DNA of 35,991 nucleotides from positions 1-35,991 of the forward strand of contig CAITUV010000050.1 in assembly GCA_903895725.1 (NCBI GenBank). The letters are read 5' to 3'. The position numbers were made by a program, and so were the translations under genes. Below, piece after piece: positions 30,015-35,991 of this stretch; the stretch's first letter is position 1; every line of letters starts with the position of its first letter. Source of the DNA: an uncultured Myxococcales bacterium (GTDB lineage: Bacteria; Myxococcota_A; UBA9042; CAIXZC01). The notes beneath the pieces are model-generated. The model worked only from the letters and a program-made list of their open reading frames with translations, had not been told where the DNA came from and did no database searches.

Positions 30015-32687
30015 ATGAGGCAAGGGCTCCGAAGTCTGGCAATTGCTGCTGCCGTCCTGCTGCTGGCTGCGGGCTGCGGCGGCAGCGGAACTCATCGTGC
30101 AGGCGGGGACGAATCGGGTCTGGCCGAGCTTCCGTGGAACGGCGGTGGAAGCGACGGTCTTGGGGGCACCGAGACCACCACGACACCGGACGATCTGGCC
30201 GGAGATGTTGTCCCCGAAGAGGCACGTGCCGCAGACATCGAGCTCGGCGATACCGGGGCGGTGGACGCTCCCGAACCCGAGTCGTCCACGGGCGATCTGC
30301 CTCCGGGGTGCGACGCTGCCGGGGAGATCTGCAACGGCCAGGACGATGATTGCGACGGTGAGGCCGATGAGGGCTTTCCGGACGCGGATGGGGACGGCGC
30401 AGCGGACTGCGTGGACCTCGATGACGATGACGACGGCACTCCCGACGCGTCGGACTGCGGGCCGCTCGACGATGCCGTTCACCCGGGAGCCCAGGACGGC
30501 TGCAACGGCCAGGACGATGATTGCGATGGTGCCGTGGACGAGGACGAAGGGGACTTCGACAAGGACGACATCCTGGACTGCGCCGACCCGGACGATGACA
30601 ACGACGGCTCGTACGACTCGGCGGATTGCGAGCCCCTGAATCCGGACGTCAGCCCCGATCTCCCTGAAGTCTGCAACGGACTGGACGACAACTGCGACTC
30701 GGTGGTGGACGGTCCCGACTCGGTCGGGTGCGTTCCCTACTACTTTGACAAGGATCAGGACGGCTTCGGTGCCGTCGATGCGCAGGGCATCTGCCAGTGC
30801 GGTCCGACGCCGCTGAACTCGAGCAAGCATGCGCTCGACTGCGACGACGAAGACCCGATGATCAGCCCGCTTCTCCAGGAGAAGTGCAACGGACTGGACG
30901 ACAACTGCAACGGGCTCGTGGACGACGGAGTGTGCTTCACGGACTGCAAGAACGACGGGGATTGCCTGCCCGACTGGAAGTGCAACCAGAACACCGGAAT
31001 CTGTTTCAACCTGACCTGCCTGTCCAAGCTGGAGACGGGGAACTTCGAACCGGTGCAGGAGTGGGCATGGACCGGAAGTCCTGTGGCCCCCGCATACAAC
31101 CAGGTCATGGCAACTCCGGCAGTCGCCGATCTCACCGGCGACGGCGTCCCGGAAGTGGTCTTTGCCGTGTTCACCGGTTCGAGCTACAACAACGGTTGCA
31201 TCGTCCGAGCCGTCCACGGAGACGGGAGCGGTGAGCTGTTCACCCTGACCGGGCACGCCGTGTACGGAGGTGCCATGCCCGCGCTGGGAGACATCGACGG
31301 CGACCAGCTGCCCGAAATCCTGGTCACCGCGGACGGGGGCGGAATTCACTGCTGGGACAGCGATGGGACCTACCTGTGGAGCGCCAGCAGCGGCCTGGGC
31401 GACCCGGCCATCGCGGACCTCAACCATGACGGCACGCCTGAAATCGTCCACGAGTACAAGGTGCTCGACGCCAAGGGAAACGTCCTGTGGAGCGGATCGC
31501 AGGAACCGGCCTACAGCTACAACAAGGTGGCCGTGGCGGACCTGGATGGCGACGGGTTCGACGACCTGACGCTCGGCGGGCGGGCCGTGTCTCCCTTCCA
31601 CGCCGGTTGCCCGGACGTCCCCTGCGGCAAACTGCTGTGGGATTCGGGGAGCGCAGGGGGCTTCCCAGCCGTCGCCAACCTGCACGGCGACAACGCACCC
31701 GAGGTGGTCGTGGCCGCGGGCAGCATGCTGACCGCACGCACCGGAGCTACCGGGGCTCAACTGTGGTCCAAGTCCGTCCCCGGTACCGGCGGCGGTGCCC
31801 CCAACGTGGCCGACTTCGACGGCGACAAGCTGGCCGAGATCGGCATCGCAGGAATGGCTGCCTACACGGTCTTCAACGGCGAGGACGGCAGCATCCTCTG
31901 GTCCAAGTCCACCCAGGACTACTCGTCGTCCATGACCGGCTCGTCGGTCTTTGACTTCGAAGGGGACGGGGTGGCCGAAGTGGTTTACAACGACGAGCTC
32001 AACCTGCGCGTCTACTCCGGTCCCACGGGCGACGTGGTGTTCTCCATCCCCAACGGCAGCGGTACCCTGTTCGAGTATCCGGTCATCGCCGACGTCGACG
32101 CGGACAACAACGCCGAGATCGTCGTCGCCTCCAACGACTATGCATTCGGAAGCCACCACGGCATCCGGGTGCTCGGGGATGCCTCCGATCACTGGGTCTC
32201 CACCCGGCGCATCTGGAACCAGCACACCTACCACATCAGCAACGTCAACGAGGACGGCACCATTCCAGTCCAGGAGTCACCGTCCTGGACCGAGCACAAC
32301 ACCTACCGGTGCAACCTCCAGATGGCCTACGACCCGCTGGCATCGCCCGACGGAACCGTCAAGACCTGGCCCATCGACACCATGGGCTGTCCGGAGTACG
32401 TGCTGCTGTCCGTGCTGGTCCGGAACATCGGCACCCTCCCCATGCTGAAGGGGACCGAGATCGGATTCTTCGCAGGCCCGCCGGACCAGGGAGGCACGCT
32501 CGCCGGAACGGTCCAGCTCGGCGTGGACCTCGAGCCGGGCGGCGAGGCGATGATCGAGTTCAAGATGCCCATGGCCGGCATCGTCGGTCCGGTCGATGTG
32601 TACGTGGTGCTCGACCCGAGCCTGAAGCTGTCCGAGTGCGACGAAACCAACAACTCCGGCGTGGTGTTCGGGGTGATGTGCAACTGA
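30015..32687 (+). CDS. Lipoprotein with MopE motifs, FG-GAP/VCBS beta-propeller and a CARDB-like domain
   Basis: 890 residues. A lipobox signal peptide (AAAVLLLAAGCGG) is followed by an acidic linker, then four MopE-like motifs near residues 105, 162, 219 and 290 (EICNGQDDDCDGEADEG, GCNGQDDDCDG, EVCNGLDDNCDS, EKCNGLDDNCNG). Between them lie Asp-rich DxDxDG loops like thrombospondin type 3 repeats (DADGDGAADCVDLDDDDDG). About eight FG-GAP/VCBS-type calcium loops follow, for example ADLTGDGVPEVVF, GDIDGDQLPEILV, ADLNHDGTPEIV, ADLDGDGFDDL and ADVDADNNAEIVV, consistent with a seven- or eight-bladed propeller. The end resembles a CARDB adhesion domain (LSECDETNNSG). The likely role is surface adhesion or calcium-dependent binding. 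ATG 30015 has GGGAGG upstream. The lipase gene follows 15 nt later. Confidence 0.92.
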   Translation: MRQGLRSLAIAAAVLLLAAGCGGSGTHRAGGDESGLAELPWNGGGSDGLGGTETTTTPDDLAGDVVPEEARAADIELGDTGAVDAPEPESSTGDLPPGCDAAGEICNGQDDDCDGEADEGFPDADGDGAADCVDLDDDDDGTPDASDCGPLDDAVHPGAQDGCNGQDDDCDGAVDEDEGDFDKDDILDCADPDDDNDGSYDSADCEPLNPDVSPDLPEVCNGLDDNCDSVVDGPDSVGCVPYYFDKDQDGFGAVDAQGICQCGPTPLNSSKHALDCDDEDPMISPLLQEKCNGLDDNCNGLVDDGVCFTDCKNDGDCLPDWKCNQNTGICFNLTCLSKLETGNFEPVQEWAWTGSPVAPAYNQVMATPAVADLTGDGVPEVVFAVFTGSSYNNGCIVRAVHGDGSGELFTLTGHAVYGGAMPALGDIDGDQLPEILVTADGGGIHCWDSDGTYLWSASSGLGDPAIADLNHDGTPEIVHEYKVLDAKGNVLWSGSQEPAYSYNKVAVADLDGDGFDDLTLGGRAVSPFHAGCPDVPCGKLLWDSGSAGGFPAVANLHGDNAPEVVVAAGSMLTARTGATGAQLWSKSVPGTGGGAPNVADFDGDKLAEIGIAGMAAYTVFNGEDGSILWSKSTQDYSSSMTGSSVFDFEGDGVAEVVYNDELNLRVYSGPTGDVVFSIPNGSGTLFEYPVIADVDADNNAEIVVASNDYAFGSHHGIRVLGDASDHWVSTRRIWNQHTYHISNVNEDGTIPVQESPSWTEHNTYRCNLQMAYDPLASPDGTVKTWPIDTMGCPEYVLLSVLVRNIGTLPMLKGTEIGFFAGPPDQGGTLAGTVQLGVDLEPGGEAMIEFKMPMAGIVGPVDVYVVLDPSLKLSECDETNNSGVVFGVMCN

Positions 32688-32702
32688 AAAGGGGAATTGC
32701 CC

Positions 32703-33842
32703 ATGGCGCTGACAACGAAGCGAACGCTCCTGTCCCTGTATGCCCGACTGGCTCTGCCGCTCTTCGCTTCGGCATCACCCGCATGGGTGGGCACGTCGGC
32801 AGTGTCCGTGCCGGTGGGCGCCTCGGCTGCCTTGGTCCCGGCGCTGACGGCTTTCGTGACCGTCCCGGTGCTCATGACCTTCGGGGGCCCTCGGGCAGGA
32901 GCTGCGGAAGCGTATGACGAGGGCAAAGACCTTCATGCCGCCAACAAGCTGAACCTCGACTGGCTGCGCACCGCGCTCAGCCTGCAGCGACACACCGAAT
33001 GGGTGTCGCAGAACACTGACAAAGAGGTTGCCGACAAGCTCAAGGCCAACGGCTGGAACCAGGAAGGGGGCATCATCCACGGACCGGGCAAGAGCGGACT
33101 CCAGGCGTACGTGGCCTGGAACGGACCGGCCGACGCAGTCGTCGTTTCTTTCCGGGGGACCCTGTCCAATGATGCCTGGGAGACTGTATATAACATAATT
33201 ACAGATGCGCAATTTGTCATAATGAAGAAGCTGAAATTCATTGAAAAATACGATAAGATCAAGGTTCACCGTGGATTTTATGATGACTACGAGGCGGTCC
33301 GGGACGTGATCCTGGAGCGGGTCCGCAAGCACCCGGACATGAAGGTCTACGTGGTCGGGTTCAGCCTGGGCGGGGCGCTTGCCGCTCTGTGTGCCCTCGA
33401 CATCAAGGTCAACGAGAAGCGGCCCGTGGTGGGGTATTTCCTCGCTGCCCCTCGGGTGGGCGGCGAGGATTTCCGCAATGCGATCAATGCCGAGCTGTCG
33501 AACGTGTTTCGGATCACGCTGCGGGACGACCCGGTTCCCCGGATTCCGGGGGTCACTACCATCGTGGGCGAATCGCGGTACGAGCACGTCGGCCGCCTGC
33601 TTCCGCTCTACCCGGACGGGAAGCTCGTCCCGACCGACAAGATCGAGGCGCGAATTGAGGTCGATTCCCTGAGCGCCCTGGTCAGTGCCTTCACGAGCTA
33701 TCACCAGCGGGATGCCTATCGCAAGGCAATCAAGGCCTACTACGACAAGTGCCAGGCGGCCTCGTCGGCCAATTGCGGGACTTCCGGGGACATTCTCAAG
33801 GAGTCTGCCACGGCAGAGCTGGAGGATTCCAAGGAGCGGTAG
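32703..33842 (+). CDS. Exported class 3 lipase-like hydrolase
   Basis: 379 residues of the fungal-type (class 3) lipase family in the alpha/beta hydrolase fold. The oxyanion strand is VVVSFRGT, the nucleophile elbow is GFSLGGA (S221), the acid is in RDDPVPRIP (D276) and the histidine is in YEHVG (H295), so the triad looks complete. A hydrophobic N-terminus (~residues 10-60) indicates export or membrane anchoring. It starts 15 nt after the FG-GAP lipoprotein; ATG 32703 is used, although a TTG two codons earlier is in frame. The stretch ~33183-33293 (residues ~160-197, before the nucleophile) is strikingly A+T-rich, with ATA and other rare codons. Substrates could be acylglycerols or phospholipids; the sequence does not tell. 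Confidence 0.9.
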   Translation: MALTTKRTLLSLYARLALPLFASASPAWVGTSAVSVPVGASAALVPALTAFVTVPVLMTFGGPRAGAAEAYDEGKDLHAANKLNLDWLRTALSLQRHTEWVSQNTDKEVADKLKANGWNQEGGIIHGPGKSGLQAYVAWNGPADAVVVSFRGTLSNDAWETVYNIITDAQFVIMKKLKFIEKYDKIKVHRGFYDDYEAVRDVILERVRKHPDMKVYVVGFSLGGALAALCALDIKVNEKRPVVGYFLAAPRVGGEDFRNAINAELSNVFRITLRDDPVPRIPGVTTIVGESRYEHVGRLLPLYPDGKLVPTDKIEARIEVDSLSALVSAFTSYHQRDAYRKAIKAYYDKCQAASSANCGTSGDILKESATAELEDSKER

Positions 33843-33923
33843 CACGGCGAGCCATCGAGCGCGTTCTGTGCATCATTGCCCGGGAGCCCGGAAGGGACGG
33901 AGACGACTCGGCAGACCCGGAGC

Positions 33924-34955
33924 CTACTCTCCCTGGGTGGCATCCTCCACGATCCGGATCACGCCGAGCGTCACCCACGTCATGCGGTCGAAGTCCAGGA
34001 CGGACGGAAGGTCTCCCGGCTTGTGGTAGTAGGGGTTCCGGAAGAGCGCCGTGTCGGTGATCATCAGCGCAGGGTAATCCTCCTGCCAGAAGGCCCAATG
34101 GTCGGACAGGTCCGCACCCGGAATCCACGATGGGCCGGCCAGTCCTTCCGAGGGCACCGGAATCGCTTCCCGGAAGAGAGCGATGGCCCGGTGGACGAGA
34201 CCCCGGGATGCCAAATCCCCGACGAAGCCGACAAAGTTGCCTTCCGCCGGATAGAGCAGCGAGAACGGTGGCGGATACATCTGGCTTCCCGGCTCGTCCT
34301 CGAAGTAGCCCAGGCTCTCGAGCGACAGCATGGCCACGACATCGTCCCCCGCCTCCCGACAGTGGCGGGCATACTGCCTGCTGCCCATCTCGCTCGTCTT
34401 GAAGTAGGGGGGCTCCTCGTTGGGAAACGCTACGAACCGGACCGTGCGGGGATACTGTCGTCCGGCCATCGCCCGGGCCACCTCCAGGAGCACGGCAACT
34501 CCACTTGCGTTGTCGTCGGCACCGGGTGTGGTGACCACCGTGTCGTAGTGAGCTCCGACCACGACGATTTCGGCTGCCGCACTCGTTCCGGGCAGGGAAG
34601 CGACGATGTTTGCAACCTCCCCGTCCCCGGTGGAGTAGGGAAGGACTGCCGTCGCGTATCCAGCCCCCTCGAGCTCGGCAACGATGTACCGTTGTGCATC
34701 CGCAAGCGAGTCGCCGTACATCCGGTTGCGCACTCCGATCCGCCCGGAGAGCTCCTCCACGTGGCGCTTCAGCGCGTCCTTCAGAGGAGCATGGAGCGCC
34801 TCGATTTCCGGCATGTCCCCTTCATGGGAGCTGCCCGGCATGGAGGCGCTCCAGGAAGCCCCGGCCAGGGGCAGGATGAGGATCGCCGCCAGGACGATCG
34901 TCAACCGGATGACCGCCTTCTTCCATTCCCCACGGTTTGCCGGCACCAATCGCAT
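33924..34955 (-). CDS. M28 family metallopeptidase, membrane-anchored or secreted
   Basis: 343 residues. An N-terminal hydrophobic segment (AVIRLTIVLAAILILPLAG) directs it across the inner membrane. The M28 zinc aminopeptidase motifs are VVVGAHYDTV (H136, D138), PGADDNASG (bridging Asp), FPNEEPP (general base and ligand Glu, ~180-181), LESLGYF and the late PYYHKPGD histidine. Both zinc sites therefore look complete, and an aminopeptidase or similar exopeptidase is predicted. Two ATGs lie two codons apart; the second (34955) has GGAG at 7 nt and is preferred. It converges with the lipase gene across 81 nt. A -10-like TATCAT (34999-35004, minus) and a small inverted repeat GCGAC-ttgtg-GTCGC (35005-35019) lie upstream, but no good -35 was found. 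Confidence 0.9.
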   Translation of the reverse strand: MRLVPANRGEWKKAVIRLTIVLAAILILPLAGASWSASMPGSSHEGDMPEIEALHAPLKDALKRHVEELSGRIGVRNRMYGDSLADAQRYIVAELEGAGYATAVLPYSTGDGEVANIVASLPGTSAAAEIVVVGAHYDTVVTTPGADDNASGVAVLLEVARAMAGRQYPRTVRFVAFPNEEPPYFKTSEMGSRQYARHCREAGDDVVAMLSLESLGYFEDEPGSQMYPPPFSLLYPAEGNFVGFVGDLASRGLVHRAIALFREAIPVPSEGLAGPSWIPGADLSDHWAFWQEDYPALMITDTALFRNPYYHKPGDLPSVLDFDRMTWVTLGVIRIVEDATQGE

Positions 34956-35034
34956 GCGCATTCTCCACGGACGAATGTCTCAAGACGTGATGCTCGGGAT
35001 GATAGCGACTTGTGGTCGCAAGCGAAAGGGGGAA

Positions 35035-35179
35035 GCAGAGGAAGAGCGCTGGGGAAGGACGGAGGGGGCGGAATGCAGAGGAAGAGCGCGGGGGCGGAGT
35101 GCAGAGGAAGAGCGCTGGGGAAGGACGGAGGGGGCGGAATGCAGAGGACGAGTGCAGGGGCGGAGTGCAGGGGCGGAGT
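35035..35179. repeat. Compound tandem repeat with a 66-nt higher-order period
   Basis: A 40-nt unit (35035-35074) and a 26-nt unit (35075-35100) are followed by an identical 40-nt unit (35101-35140), a close variant of the 26-nt unit (35141-35166) and a 13-nt fragment (35167-35179). All begin gcag. The plus strand is purine-rich. It lies in the 320-nt divergent gap between the M28 peptidase and cupin genes; I see no gene there. Confidence 0.85.
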
Positions 35180-35195
35180 GCAGAGGACGAGAGCT

Positions 35196-35227
35196 GTGCG
35201 GGTCCGCACGACGGCAGTTGACTGCCG
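35196..35227. promoter_or_regulatory. Two adjacent palindromes at the cupin promoter
   Basis: GTGCGG-GT-CCGCAC (35196-35209) and CGGCAGT-TG-ACTGCCG (35212-35227) are perfect inverted repeats 2 nt apart. The second overlaps the -35 candidate of the cupin gene. The arrangement suits a pair of repressor or activator half-sites, or strong mRNA/DNA hairpins. No regulator gene is visible nearby. Confidence 0.45.
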
Positions 35228-35246
35228 ATGGAAGGCGAAGGATGAT
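35218..35246 (+). promoter_or_regulatory. Candidate promoter of the cupin gene
   Basis: TTGACT (35218-35223, five of six), a 17-nt spacer and GATGAT (35241-35246, four of six), about 30 nt before GTG 35276, with a GGGGGGA ribosome site between. The -35 lies inside the second palindrome. Confidence 0.4.
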
Positions 35247-35275
35247 CGCCGGCAGCGACAGAGGGGGGGACTGAC

Positions 35276-35788
35276 GTGGATGCTCCTGCATTGATACGGC
35301 TGCTGGGCCTCAAGCCACTTCCAGTGGAAGGCGGGTATTTCGTCGAGACCTGGCGCAGCCCGGAGACGATGGCGGCCGGTGCCCTGCCGGCCCGGTACGG
35401 TGCGGACCGTTCGTTCGGCACGGCGATCTACTACCTCCTGACCGAGCAGACCCGGTCGCTGATGCACCGCGTGAAATCGGACGAAGTATTTCACTTCTAC
35501 CGAGGGGATCCGGTGGAGCTTCTTCTGCTGCACCCGGGAGGAAGGGGCGAGCGGGTCGTGCTGGGGACGGATCTTGCGGCCGGGCAGCGCCCCCAGGTCG
35601 TGGTCCCCCACGGAGTCTGGCAAGGGGCAAGGCTGGTACCCGGAGGCGGCTGCGCCCTGCTCGGCACAACGGTCAGCCCGGGGTTCGAGTATGCCGACTT
35701 CGAGCTGGGGCAGGCCGAAGCCCTGGCCGCCGGGTGGCCGCAGGAGGCCGAGCTGGTGCGTCTGCTGGCACCGCTCCCGGCGTCATGA
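35276..35788 (+). CDS. Cupin of the DUF985 (Cupin_5) family
   Basis: A 170-residue single-domain cupin. Family-like features are LGLKPLPVEGGYFVETWRS at the start, TAIYYLLTEQTRSLMHRVKSDEVFHFYRGDP (the strand with potential metal or ligand residues H, E and H) and VPHGVWQGARL followed by LLGTTVSPGFEYADFEL. The length is normal for the family. The biochemical role of DUF985 is not settled; similarity to sugar epimerase/isomerase cupins has been suggested. The start is GTG 35276 with a G-rich ribosome site. The last codons and the TGA stop form the beginning of the 51-nt tandem array. It is divergent from the M28 peptidase. Confidence 0.9.
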   Translation: MDAPALIRLLGLKPLPVEGGYFVETWRSPETMAAGALPARYGADRSFGTAIYYLLTEQTRSLMHRVKSDEVFHFYRGDPVELLLLHPGGRGERVVLGTDLAAGQRPQVVVPHGVWQGARLVPGGGCALLGTTVSPGFEYADFELGQAEALAAGWPQEAELVRLLAPLPAS

Positions 35789-35991
35789 GTTGGGGGATGT
35801 TGCATCATCGTGGGAGTTGTGACGTTCCCGGCGTCATAAGTCGGGGGATGTTGCATCATCGTGGGAGTTGTGACGCTCCCGGCGTCATAAGTCGAGGGAT
35901 GTTGCATCATCGTGGGAGTTGTGACGCTCCCGGCGTCATAAGTCGGGGGATGTTGCATCATCGTGGGAGTTGTGACGCTCCCGGCGTCATA
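35773..35991. repeat. 51-nt tandem array beginning inside the cupin gene
   Basis: Four complete units (35773-35823, 35824-35874, 35875-35925, 35926-35976) and 15 nt of a fifth, cut by the window end. Units differ at only a few positions. The first unit contains the last codons and TGA stop of the cupin; later units have TAA at the same place, so every unit carries a stop in the cupin frame. Most unit junctions form TGACGC-tcccg-GCGTCA hairpins. On the minus strand the array is open and would read as a 17-residue repeat (MMQHPPTYDAGSVTTPT), but the frame runs antisense into the cupin gene, so I do not call it coding. Confidence 0.92.

Noticed and set aside
29856..32234. A 792-residue open frame antisense to the FG-GAP lipoprotein
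   Set aside because: Its composition is explained by reverse reading of repeated Asp/Gly codons, and no ribosome site or domain was seen.
35497..35961. A minus-strand frame with 17-residue repeats through the 51-nt array
   Set aside because: The array period being a multiple of three keeps the frame open, but it continues antisense into the cupin gene and has no ribosome site. A gene entering from outside the window cannot be fully excluded.
35773..35991. CRISPR array
   Set aside because: Units are contiguous and nearly identical over 51 nt, with no variable spacers and no cas genes nearby.

Overview
The window is high in G+C, and long open frames run on both strands. It comes from a Gram-negative bacterium with a very elaborate envelope. 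The lipoproteins with lipoboxes, the MopE-type Cys/Asp motifs, the pre-peptidase-like C-terminal domains, the DUF2330 protein and the giant eukaryotic-like kinase together point to Myxococcota or a related former deltaproteobacterial lineage. This is inferred from family content only. No rRNA or other phylogenetic marker is present, so the genus cannot be named.

Layout. Positions 1-421 hold no gene, only a degenerate ~40-nt repeat with a 208-nt higher-order duplication. From 13917 down to 422 lie eight closely packed minus-strand genes that may form one long operon. In order of transcription they are a FAD-dependent oxidoreductase, a B12-binding radical SAM protein, a 2100-residue kinase/kinase/ATPase/GAF/adenylyl cyclase fusion, a ZIP metal transporter (ATGA overlap with the cyclase), a small membrane protein, a LolA-like lipoprotein-sorting protein, an outer-membrane beta-barrel and a lipoprotein with a duplicated domain. 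A candidate promoter for the series lies at 13988-14016. It shares its -35 region, back to back, with a plus-strand promoter.

From 14071 to 25874 the plus strand carries envelope proteins: a lipoprotein with an Asp-rich tract, a DUF2330 protein ending in an LPGTG-like tail, an 1807-residue lipoprotein with five ~237-residue Cys-rich modules and nine MopE motifs followed by a beta-helix-like and Gly-rich region, and a second Gly-rich secreted protein with PPC-like C-terminal domains. The last two are 28 nt apart and look co-transcribed.

From 25906 to 35788 there are short units in both orientations: a SpoIIM-like membrane protein and a small anchored protein (minus); a PIG-L family deacetylase (plus); an MFS exporter (minus); an FG-GAP/MopE lipoprotein followed 15 nt later by a class 3 lipase (plus); an M28 peptidase (minus); and a DUF985 cupin (plus). 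The intergenic spaces near the right end hold several unrelated minisatellite-like repeats. The window ends inside a 51-nt tandem array whose first unit includes the cupin stop codon.

No CRISPR array, transposase, integrase, tRNA or rRNA was seen. The most unusual items are the tandem-kinase/cyclase fusion coupled to a metal transporter, the modular MopE surface lipoprotein with its Gly-rich partner, the LPGTG-like tail in a Gram-negative setting, the low-G+C islands inside two enzymes, and the stop-codon-spanning repeat array.
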